This document shows, piece by piece, positions 7,518 through 14,405 of a DNA stretch of 24,855 nucleotides. The number at the start of each line of letters is the position of its first letter. Position 1 is the stretch's first letter. Origin of the DNA: Betaproteobacteria bacterium (GTDB taxonomy: Bacteria > Pseudomonadota > Gammaproteobacteria > Burkholderiales > SG8-41); assembly GCA_029883965.1 (NCBI GenBank), contig JAOUIN010000011.1:1-24855 (forward strand). Direction: 5' to 3'. Under the pieces are notes generated by a model. That model was not told the origin of the DNA. It did no database searches and was given only the letters and a program-made list of their open reading frames with translations. The position numbers were made by a program, and so were the translations under genes.

Positions 7518-9059
7518 TTAAGCCATGCCGATGGGCTCCGCCAGCTTGTCCTGCACCTTGCCGGGACGCGCGAGCATCAGGTCGTGCATTTCCTTTTTTA
7601 CTTTCGCGTAACCCGGATCGTCGAACAGGTTGTCCATCTCCTTCGGATCGTCCTTGAGCATGTACATCTCACCCGCGCCCGAACCGAGTTCAAACGTGCA
7701 TTTCCAGTCTTTGGTGCGCACCGTGCGCAACTGCAGGCCGACGCCGCAGCGCGACGGATGCACATGCCATTCGCTGTACGCGGCGTCGCGCGGCGCGGAC
7801 TTGCCCGCGAGCAGATCCTTCAGGCTGCGGCCCTGCAGTTCGTTGGGTGACTTCACCCCGGCGGCATCGTAGAAGGTTGCCGCGAGATCCAGCGTGGATA
7901 CGGGTTCGGTCACCACCTGGCCGGCTTTCACGCCGGGACCGCGCGCGACCATGGTCACGCGCATCAGGTCTTCGTACGGTGTCGGGCCTTTGAGATAGAG
8001 GCCGTGGTTGCCGAGCATGTCGCCATGATCGGTGCTGTAGACGATCAGCGTGTCCTCGGCATAACCGAGATCATCGAGCGCGCTGAGAATGCGGCCGACG
8101 TTGTGGTCGATCAGCGAAATCATGCCGTAGTAGTTGGAGGTCATGTCCGCAAGCTGGGCGTCGGTCTGCACCGGCACGCGCGATCCTTCGGCGCGGAACT
8201 TGCGCATTTCCGGGTCAGCCAACTGCGGCACGCCTTCGAGCTGGGCCTTGTGCCACCACGGCCGGCGTTCGAGATCCATCGTGCGGTGTTCGGGCAGAAC
8301 GATACTCTTCGGGTCGTAGAGCTGACTCCACGGCTCCGGGCAGTCGAAGGGGTGGTGCGGATCGGGAAACGACACCCACATCGCCAGCGGTTTCTTTTTA
8401 TCGTGATGGGTCAGGAGGTCGATGGTGCGGTCGGCCGTCCACGTGCTGCTGTGCCAGGCCACGGGCAAGGCCGAGTTCCAGGTTTGCGCGGCACCGGTAT
8501 CGGGGCGCGACGACTGGGCCCACAGCTTGTAGCCTTCTTCATTCTTACCGCGCGAAACGAACCAGCGCTCGTAATGGCCCATCGGCGGGCGGTCGAGCGG
8601 GCGCGTGCGATGGGTGTGGCCGAGTACGGTGAGTTCACAATATTCGAAGCCCATGTACGGGCCGTACCAGTCCGGACCGTATTTGGCCTGGCTTTTGTTG
8701 CACTCCGGCGTGCCGGTAGGCGCGAAGGTGGCCTTGGTCGCGAAATGCGCCTTGCCAATGAACGCACTGCGGTAGCCCGCTTTTGCCAGCGTGCCGGCAA
8801 AACCCTGTGCGCCGACCTTCGGATCGAGATCGACACCGTTGTCCCACACGCCGTGGGTCAGCGGCAGCAGGCCGGTGAGGATGGACGCGCGCGAAGGCTG
8901 GCACACGAGGTTGGGCGTCATGCACGCATTGAAGCGTGTGCCGTCGCGCGCCAGCCAGTCGAGGTGCGGTGTCTTGATGTGCGGATTCTCGAAGCCGTTG
9001 CAGTCGGCGCGCTGCTGGTCGGACGTGATCAGAATGATGTTGGGGCGTTTCACAGTCAT
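7518..9059 (-). CDS. Type I sulfatase (choline-sulfatase/arylsulfatase-like), cytoplasmic form
   Basis: A 513-residue sulfatase. RPNIILITSDQQRAD forms the first metal site. LVCQPSRASILTG (51-63) carries CxPxR, with Cys53 the expected formylglycine. FIGKAHF and YSTDHGDMLGNHG are the other active-site blocks. The DQQR and DHGDMLGNHG patterns resemble choline-sulfatase and phosphonate monoester hydrolase relatives more than classical arylsulfatases. The frame opens 43 codons further upstream (9188), but that stretch is Arg-rich and unlike a protein start, whereas GGAG lies five bases before ATG 9059. No signal peptide. It is first in the operon with the TctC gene (62 bases downstream) and the second sulfatase, and is divergent from a LysR gene that probably controls it. 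Substrate unknown. Confidence 0.92.
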   Translation of the reverse strand: MTVKRPNIILITSDQQRADCNGFENPHIKTPHLDWLARDGTRFNACMTPNLVCQPSRASILTGLLPLTHGVWDNGVDLDPKVGAQGFAGTLAKAGYRSAFIGKAHFATKATFAPTGTPECNKSQAKYGPDWYGPYMGFEYCELTVLGHTHRTRPLDRPPMGHYERWFVSRGKNEEGYKLWAQSSRPDTGAAQTWNSALPVAWHSSTWTADRTIDLLTHHDKKKPLAMWVSFPDPHHPFDCPEPWSQLYDPKSIVLPEHRTMDLERRPWWHKAQLEGVPQLADPEMRKFRAEGSRVPVQTDAQLADMTSNYYGMISLIDHNVGRILSALDDLGYAEDTLIVYSTDHGDMLGNHGLYLKGPTPYEDLMRVTMVARGPGVKAGQVVTEPVSTLDLAATFYDAAGVKSPNELQGRSLKDLLAGKSAPRDAAYSEWHVHPSRCGVGLQLRTVRTKDWKCTFELGSGAGEMYMLKDDPKEMDNLFDDPGYAKVKKEMHDLMLARPGKVQDKLAEPIGMA

Positions 9060-9186
9060 GCGGACTCCATCGGATTTGCGCTGCGGTCGGGGCCTGCGGC
9101 GGTCAGGTGATCTGTAGGCATGGCGGCTGATGCGGCAACGCCAGCCAGTGTACCGATGTTGACACCCCATTCTGATATACGCAATC

Positions 9187-9220
9187 ATGCATTAATGCAT
9201 TTTCCATAAATATGGTTTAT
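9187..9220. promoter_or_regulatory. Candidate LysR operator: adjacent dyads upstream of the regulator gene
   Basis: In the gap between the divergent sulfatase operon and the LysR gene there is a perfect 14-bp palindrome ATGCATTAATGCAT (9187-9200). It is followed by ATAAA-TATGG-TTTAT (9206-9220). LysR regulators usually bind A/T-rich dyads in the shared intergenic region with their target. The second dyad overlaps the possible ATG at 9212, which favours ATG 9224 as the true start. Binding is not proven. Confidence 0.45.
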
Positions 9221-9223
9221 CAA

Positions 9224-10132
9224 ATGAATTTCCGTGACATCGAATACTTCGCCGTGCTGGCCGAACACGGGCACGTCGGCCGCGCGGCCGAAGCGCTGGG
9301 CCTGAGCCAGCCCGCGCTGAGCGTGAGCCTGCGCCGGCTGGAACAGTCGATGAACGCAAAGCTGTGCAAGCGTACGCCGAAAGGCATCGAGCTCACCGAT
9401 GTCGGGCAGGTGCTGCTGTCGCAGGTGCGCCGGCTGCGGCAGACCCGCGAAGACGTGATGCGCGAGATAGCGGACCTGAGCGAGGGTCGCGCCGGGAACC
9501 TGCGCATCGGCGCCCACGCGGGCCTGATCGACAGCCTGCTCGGCCCGGCCTGCTGCACGCTGCTCAAATCCGCACCGAATGTGACGTTGAGCGTATCTGT
9601 TGAATCCAGCGACGCGGCCCTCGCCGCCATCCGCGAAGGGCGGCTGGACCTGGGTCTAAATGTGATGCAGTCGCCCCCGCACCCGGACATCGTGCAGGAA
9701 CACCTGCTCGACGACACCATCGTGGTGTTTGCAGCGGCCGGCCACCGGCTGGCGAAACGCCGGCAGGTCACACTCGATGATCTCGAGGATGAGCGCTGGA
9801 CGGCTACCGCATTCAGCGCGCCGGCGTTGCCGCTGCTGAGCCTGGCGCTGCAGGACCGTGGCAGAAAACCTCTGCGCTACGTGGTGCAGACCAGTTCACT
9901 GACCTTCCGCGACCAGCTGGTCGCCAATACCGAGCTGCTTGGTACGTCGTCAAAACGGCTGCTCAAGCAGATCAAGGCACGCCATCGCGTGGTCGAGCTG
10001 CCGATCAGGGGGTTCAACGTCAAACGCAGCGTCGGCGTGTTCTACCGCAAGGACGCTTACCTGTCGCCTGCGGCGCGGCAGTTCATCAGTATCCTGAAGA
10101 CCACGGCGAAAATCATCGCCAAAGAGCAATGA
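9224..10132 (+). CDS. LysR-family transcriptional regulator
   Basis: A 302-residue LysR regulator. The N-terminal winged helix-turn-helix is clear: FRDIEYFAVLAEHGHVGRAAEALGLSQPALS, followed by the linker helix RRLEQSMNAKLCKRTP-KGIELTDVG. The effector-binding domain begins near GNLRIGAHAGL and carries LDLGLNV, typical of the type II binding fold. ATG 9212 would add four residues. Neither start has a good ribosome site, and 9224 (MNFRDIEYF) matches the usual family start. It is divergent from the sulfatase-TctC-sulfatase operon, the classical arrangement for a LysR regulator and its target. It converges on the racemase gene with an 18-base gap. The effector is unknown. Confidence 0.94.
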   Translation: MNFRDIEYFAVLAEHGHVGRAAEALGLSQPALSVSLRRLEQSMNAKLCKRTPKGIELTDVGQVLLSQVRRLRQTREDVMREIADLSEGRAGNLRIGAHAGLIDSLLGPACCTLLKSAPNVTLSVSVESSDAALAAIREGRLDLGLNVMQSPPHPDIVQEHLLDDTIVVFAAAGHRLAKRRQVTLDDLEDERWTATAFSAPALPLLSLALQDRGRKPLRYVVQTSSLTFRDQLVANTELLGTSSKRLLKQIKARHRVVELPIRGFNVKRSVGVFYRKDAYLSPAARQFISILKTTAKIIAKEQ

Positions 10133-10150
10133 CCGGGCAGGGACCGGTTT

Positions 10151-10864
10151 TCAGGCTGTCTTGTGATTCGCCTGCCACCAGGCGATGCAGGCATCGGCCA
10201 GCGCAACGGTGACATCGATGCAGCGCGCCTGCAGCGCCGGCTGGAACCGGTGCAGCACTACGGGGATTTCGGTGCACGCCAGGACCACAGTGGTTGCGCC
10301 CCGGCCCAGCAGCGATTCCGCGGCACGTTCGAGCAGCGGTGTGGCGCGATCGAGCTCATTGGCCTTGATTGCCGTGATCGCGGGATCGACCAGTTGTTCC
10401 TGATCGGCGGCGGATGTGACCACGCAATCGAACCCGCGCGACGAAAAACGTTGCTGAAAAAAACCTGCCTTCAACGTGCCGCGCGTGCCCATCAGTCCAA
10501 GGCGGATCCCCGATGCATCGCCGTCCCTGAGGGCGGCCATCGCGGCATCGGCGATATGCAGGAACGGCACTTTCGCTGCGGGTGCAAACTCGTCGTACCA
10601 GTAGTGCGCGGTATTGCAGGGCATGGCGATGCACACCGCACCCGCAGCCTGCAGCGTTTCTATGGCTTCAATGAGACTGGGAAGCGGGGAGGCGCCGCCC
10701 TCGAAAATCGCCTGCATGCGGTCCGGAAGCTGCGGCACCGAATGCGTGATGGTGGGGATGTGCTCGTGGTCGGCCCTTGCAGGCGTGCGGTCCACCAGCT
10801 TGTGCAGGAAATCGACGGTGGCCATCGGCCCCATGCCTCCCAAGACGCCCAATTTCGGACTCAC
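10151..10864 (-). CDS. Aspartate/glutamate racemase family protein
   Basis: A 237-residue cofactor-independent racemase. It opens with KLGVLGGMGPMAT and holds the two catalytic cysteines in AMPCNTAHYW (Cys83) and LACTEIP (Cys197), the paired acid/base thiols of the family. The start is GTG 10864, with GGAG about six bases upstream. Length is normal (about 230-240). The family covers aspartate, glutamate and broad-specificity racemases (YgeA-like), so the substrate is uncertain. It lies 132 bases downstream of the CuyA/DcyD-like lyase on the same strand and could supply or remove one enantiomer for it, which is inference. Cytoplasmic. Confidence 0.9.
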   Translation of the reverse strand: MSPKLGVLGGMGPMATVDFLHKLVDRTPARADHEHIPTITHSVPQLPDRMQAIFEGGASPLPSLIEAIETLQAAGAVCIAMPCNTAHYWYDEFAPAAKVPFLHIADAAMAALRDGDASGIRLGLMGTRGTLKAGFFQQRFSSRGFDCVVTSAADQEQLVDPAITAIKANELDRATPLLERAAESLLGRGATTVVLACTEIPVVLHRFQPALQARCIDVTVALADACIAWWQANHKTA

Positions 10865-10996
10865 GCCGTTCTCCGCCGGAAATCAAAGGCAGCACGATAC
10901 ACACAACGGCTCGGATAGTGAACTGGTGATCGGCCGAGCGGCCCCCGCGCCAGAAATATCCTGAGGATTTTCCTGTGATCGCTGAAACCGCCGGTA

Positions 10997-12034
10997 TCAG
11001 CGAGCGGCTGCGGCTGTGCCGCCGTCTTTCTGCCGCGGCGCTGCCAGCAACGACTCGTAGGCATACAGCGCAGATGCGCCGCCGGTATGCAGGAACACGA
11101 TGTTCTCGTCCTTTTTGAATTTTCCGGCACGCACCATCGCAATCAGTCCGGCCATGCCCTTGGCCGAGTACACGGGGTCCAGCAGTATGCTTTCGGTGCG
11201 CGCGAGCATACGGATCGCGGCGATGCCGTCTTCGCTGGCCTGGCCGTAGCCGGCACCGACATGGTCGTCGATCACTTGGATCAGGTTGCGCGGCAGGTCG
11301 CCGCGCGCACCCAGCAGTTCGGAGGTCTGTGCCGCCAGGCGGTGCACGTTGTCGATCTGTGTTTCACGCTTCGCGCGCACGCTGACGCCGATGACTTCAA
11401 TCGGTGCGTTGAGTGCATGCAGGCCTGCGACCAGTCCGGCCTGCGTGCCGGCGCTGCCGGTGGCGTGGACGATGCGGTGGATACGCAGGTTCTGCTGGTC
11501 GGCCTGGTAAGTCAGTTCCTGAACGCAGCTGGCGTAACCGAGCGCGCCAATAGGATTCGAGCCGCCGCCCGGAATGAAATACGGTTTGCCGCCTGCGGCA
11601 CGCAGTTTCTCGGTCAGCGCCATGCCTTCCTTGTTCATGTCCACTCCGCCGGGGCGGAACTCGTACGGGCAGTCGAGGATGTCGTCGAGCAACACGTTAC
11701 CGGTGCTTTCATAACTGGCGGGCATGGTGGTGACGCGGCGTTCGAGCAGCGCGCGGCATTTCATGCCGACCAGTATCGCCGCCGCCGCCGTCTGGCGGAC
11801 GTGGTTGGATTGCGTCGCGCCCTGGGTGATCAGCATGTCGGCACCCTGTTTGATTGCGTCCGCGACCAGGAACTCCAGCTTGCGGGTCTTGTTGCCGCCG
11901 GTCGCAAGGCCGGTGCAGTCGTCGCGTTTGATGTAGAGCGTGGGTCCGCCAAGGGCGGCGGACAGACGTGGCATTTTTTCGAGCGGGGTCGGGAAGTGGC
12001 CGAGGGCAATGCGGGGGAATCGGGCGAGATGCAT
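10997..12034 (-). CDS. PLP-dependent D-cysteine desulfhydrase / L-cysteate sulfo-lyase family enzyme
   Basis: A 345-residue fold-type II PLP enzyme of the ACC deaminase/D-cysteine desulfhydrase group. The cofactor lysine lies in TGGNKTRKLEFL (Lys49), QGATQSNHVRQTA (72-84) lines the active site, and ATGSAGTQAGL is the phosphate loop. GGASALYAY follows near the C terminus. The segment RDDCTGLATGGNK resembles, as I remember them, L-cysteate sulfo-lyases (CuyA) more than enterobacterial DcyD, which reads RDDVTPMAMGGNK. CuyA releases sulfite and ammonia from cysteate; DcyD releases sulfide from D-cysteine. GAGGAG precedes ATG 12034. Neighbouring sulfatases fit a sulfur-related role, but the choice between activities is not settled by sequence alone. 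Cytoplasmic. Confidence 0.88.
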   Translation of the reverse strand: MHLARFPRIALGHFPTPLEKMPRLSAALGGPTLYIKRDDCTGLATGGNKTRKLEFLVADAIKQGADMLITQGATQSNHVRQTAAAAILVGMKCRALLERRVTTMPASYESTGNVLLDDILDCPYEFRPGGVDMNKEGMALTEKLRAAGGKPYFIPGGGSNPIGALGYASCVQELTYQADQQNLRIHRIVHATGSAGTQAGLVAGLHALNAPIEVIGVSVRAKRETQIDNVHRLAAQTSELLGARGDLPRNLIQVIDDHVGAGYGQASEDGIAAIRMLARTESILLDPVYSAKGMAGLIAMVRAGKFKKDENIVFLHTGGASALYAYESLLAAPRQKDGGTAAAAR

Positions 12035-12177
12035 GGTGGGTCTCCTCGCGGGTCAGGTGGCCCGCAGTAGTGATTTGTAATGTCGGGAATGCGGCACTGT
12101 GCAGTTCAGTCTACCGATGCCAGTGCGTGCTGCCTAATGCTTATCACGCATGGTGCCGGTGTGCAAACGAATGACGG

Positions 12178-12206
12178 TGCACGATAGGCGCATGACGCGC
12201 CGTGCA
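12178..12206 (-). other. Two-part hairpin just past the ModA-like gene
   Basis: TGCACG (12178-12183) pairs with CGTGCA (12201-12206), and inside it GCGC pairs with GCGC around the loop ATGAC. It sits four bases beyond the stop of the leftward ModA-like gene, where a terminator is expected. No U-run follows on the minus strand, so termination would be weak or the hairpin may only protect the RNA end. The rest of the 175-bp gap to the PLP gene shows nothing else I can identify. Confidence 0.35.
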
Positions 12207-12209
12207 ACA

Positions 12210-12938
12210 TCACGACTGAGGATTAACGACCGGTTCCAGTCCGCTGTCGGTAATGGCTTTTTTTGCCGCTGCTGATGCCAGCAAGGCGATCGCCGCGCGT
12301 GCGCTGGCCGGGTCCGGCGAATTAGCACCCACGCCCGCGGTGAAGTTCGATACTTTCTGCAGTTCCGGCGGCAGCGGCGTGATGTGGGCGATACCCTGCA
12401 CCGGCAGCAGTTCGCTGATCTGCTGGAATCCGAAATCGAGTTCACCGCGCGCGATGACGGTGCCGACGCGCTCGCCGCCGCCGATCAGCCGGCTTTTGGG
12501 CAGCACTTCATCGGCGATGCCGAGGCGCTGCACCATTTCGGTGGTGAAGTACTTGCCGCTTTCGCTGGCCGAGTAGCCGATGGCCTTCGCGGCGAGCAGT
12601 GCGCGTCGCAGATCGTCGGCGCTGCGTACGGCGGGATCCGGCGCACCCGCGCGCACCGCAAAGCCCATCATCGAGCGCGCGATCGTGGTCGCACCCTCGG
12701 CGAGTACCAGGCCGTCGGCGATGAACTGTTGCAGCACGCCGTCAGCGACGATCACGATGTCGGCGACTTCGCCGCGTTTGAGCCGATTCGGGATCGAGGT
12801 GTCGCCGGTGCCGATGGAGGTGGTGACGGTGACGACGGTCTTGCCGGTCAGTTTTTCCAGTTGCGGGATCAGCGCCTTGTAGGCGGCGGTGAATGCCCCC
12901 GACGTCATCACCCGGAATTCATTGGCGGCAGCGGTCAT
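12210..12938 (-). CDS. ModA-like (SBP_bac_11) binding-fold protein without signal peptide, copy 4
   Basis: A 242-residue member of the same fold group as the three proteins at 2841-4997, but more distant. It reads FRVMTSGAFTAAYKALIPQLEKLTGKTV at the N terminus, then RLKRGEVADIVIVADGVLQQF, ARSMMGFAV, YSASESGKYF, FQQISELLPVQG and TPLPPELQKVSNF. No signal peptide is present: the first beta-strand starts at residue 8. Its ATG overlaps the stop of the LVIVD gene (ATGA at 12935-12938), so the two are translationally coupled and likely act together. No transporter genes are adjacent. A binding or sensing role in the cytoplasm is the simplest reading, without direct support. Confidence 0.85.
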   Translation of the reverse strand: MTAAANEFRVMTSGAFTAAYKALIPQLEKLTGKTVVTVTTSIGTGDTSIPNRLKRGEVADIVIVADGVLQQFIADGLVLAEGATTIARSMMGFAVRAGAPDPAVRSADDLRRALLAAKAIGYSASESGKYFTTEMVQRLGIADEVLPKSRLIGGGERVGTVIARGELDFGFQQISELLPVQGIAHITPLPPELQKVSNFTAGVGANSPDPASARAAIALLASAAAKKAITDSGLEPVVNPQS

Positions 12939-14260
12939 TTGCGGTTGAACTCCAGTATGTCAAAGCCGCAGTAGCGGTCGACGAGGTAAATCAGGCCGCG
13001 GTCATCGACATCGGTGTCGTTGGTCTGCGGACAGGTTCTCCCGCCGCAGGGCTCGGGTACGTACCAGCCGACTTCCTGCGGTGCGGCCGGATCAGCGACG
13101 TCGACGATGCGGAGCCCGCCCGCAAACCAGGCGCAGTAGAGCAGGGTGTCGCCACCCTTCCAGTGTTCCTGGAACTGGTGCGCGCCGAAGCGGCCGGGTG
13201 CGGTGCGGCTCCACGGACTGTCGAGCTCGCTGACTTCGAACAGCGACAGCGGCTTGATGTTGGCCAGATCGGAGACGTCGAACACCCACAGGCAGCCGTG
13301 GGGCCGGCCGCGGCGGCGGGCCATTTCCGCGGCGTCGTGGGCGTGGTCTTCCTCGTCGATGGCCACGGCGATGCGCTTGCCGTCGAGCTTTTTCAGCACC
13401 GGCATGAAGGTGTGCGTGGGTTCCGGATACGGCGGGTGGTAGTTATAGGCGCCGGTGGTCTTCGGATTCTTGATATCGGTGACGTCGACCACGCGCACCC
13501 CACCATGCCAGCAGCCGGCCCACAGTTCATTGCCGAACCTGAGCGTGTGGTGCAGACGATGCTGGCGACCGGACCACGTCGGTTTTTCGCCGCCGGCGAT
13601 GTGCTGGCCAGGCATCCACCAGCGCGACACTTCCTCGGGTTTCGCCGGATTGCGGATGTCGTAGGTGACGAGGATGTTGCCGATGTAGCCTTCCATCTCG
13701 GTGGAGATGTAGGCGTAGTTTTCATCCATGTCGAAGCGGTGCACGCCGCGGCCCCAGGTTTTCTGGAAGGCGATCAGTTTCGGTTTGGCCTTGTCGGACA
13801 CGTCATACAGGCTGAAGCCGCCGCGTTCGTACGGTTTGCGTTCGGCCTCTTCAACTGCGGGGATGTCGGCGACAGATACACCGAGTCGTGCGGCGAGCTC
13901 GGCATGGGTCGCGTCGCGGCCAAGTTCAGCCTTCAGGCGCGTGCGCAATTTGGGCAATTCGTCAGCCTTGCGGCCGATGGCGGTCATGTTGCGTTCGCTG
14001 TTGATGATCATCAGATCACCGATGACGCGCGCCTTGTGGCTGTGTGACTCCGGATCGGCGACGTTGATCTGCGCGACGATGCGCGGGTTCTTTGCGTCGG
14101 ATACATCGAGGATGCTGGTGCCGAGCTGCTGCTTGTTCGGGATGTGGCCGACATAGGCGTGAGTACCTTCGATATAAACCTGGCCGGCGCCGGGCAGATC
14201 GAGATGCGACAGCCGTTTGACGTTATGGGCGAGAGTGTCGGGCTTGGTAATGGTGTCCAT
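12935..14260 (-). CDS. LVIVD-repeat beta-propeller protein with an internal helical insertion
   Basis: About 441 residues with at least six LVIVD-type blades: TSILDVSDAKNP, FSLYDVSDKAKP, LVTYDIRNPAKP, VRVVDVTDIKNP, LWVFDVSDLANI and LRIVDVADPAAP, then a closing FDILEF. Each is one blade of a beta-propeller (PF08309 family). His-rich motifs lie between blades (QHRLHHTLRFG, EEDHAHDAAEM, FGAHQFQEHW) and could bind metal. There is no signal peptide. Between the first and second blades (residues about 97-145) is a charged alpha-helical stretch with GRDATHAELAARLGV, unlike propeller sequence. The frame also allows a TTG at 14305, but ATG 14260 gives MDTITKPD and avoids an unlikely extension; neither has a strong ribosome site. 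Coupled by overlap to the ModA-like gene. Function unknown. Confidence 0.85.
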   Translation of the reverse strand: MDTITKPDTLAHNVKRLSHLDLPGAGQVYIEGTHAYVGHIPNKQQLGTSILDVSDAKNPRIVAQINVADPESHSHKARVIGDLMIINSERNMTAIGRKADELPKLRTRLKAELGRDATHAELAARLGVSVADIPAVEEAERKPYERGGFSLYDVSDKAKPKLIAFQKTWGRGVHRFDMDENYAYISTEMEGYIGNILVTYDIRNPAKPEEVSRWWMPGQHIAGGEKPTWSGRQHRLHHTLRFGNELWAGCWHGGVRVVDVTDIKNPKTTGAYNYHPPYPEPTHTFMPVLKKLDGKRIAVAIDEEDHAHDAAEMARRRGRPHGCLWVFDVSDLANIKPLSLFEVSELDSPWSRTAPGRFGAHQFQEHWKGGDTLLYCAWFAGGLRIVDVADPAAPQEVGWYVPEPCGGRTCPQTNDTDVDDRGLIYLVDRYCGFDILEFNRK

Positions 14261-14405
14261 TGGCACGGCTGTCCATGATGTGGTTTTGGGGACGGTGAGA
14301 GCCAAAGTCTAGCGCATGGGGCTGGCGATGGCTCGGTTAGAATAAGCCGAAAGCAATAAAGCCCGTCTCCCGCAGACGGTTCCAGACCTTACAGGAGGAT
14401 TCCCG
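14261..14405. promoter_or_regulatory. Divergent promoter region of the LVIVD and dehydratase operons
   Basis: This gap serves two divergent operons. TAGAAT at 14338-14343 is a possible rightward -10 box, without a good -35. CCGTCT/AGACGG (14363-14379) forms a six-pair leader hairpin just before the ribosome site AGGAGG (14393-14398) of the dehydratase gene, and could modulate its translation. No known operator was recognised. Confidence 0.3.

Noticed and set aside
8004..9110. A 368-codon rightward open frame within the sulfatase gene
   Set aside because: It mirrors the codon pattern of the sulfatase on the other strand and has no domain-like sequence or ribosome site.
12893..14047. A 384-codon rightward open frame over the LVIVD gene
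   Set aside because: It is antisense to the propeller repeats and is a by-product of high GC at third positions.
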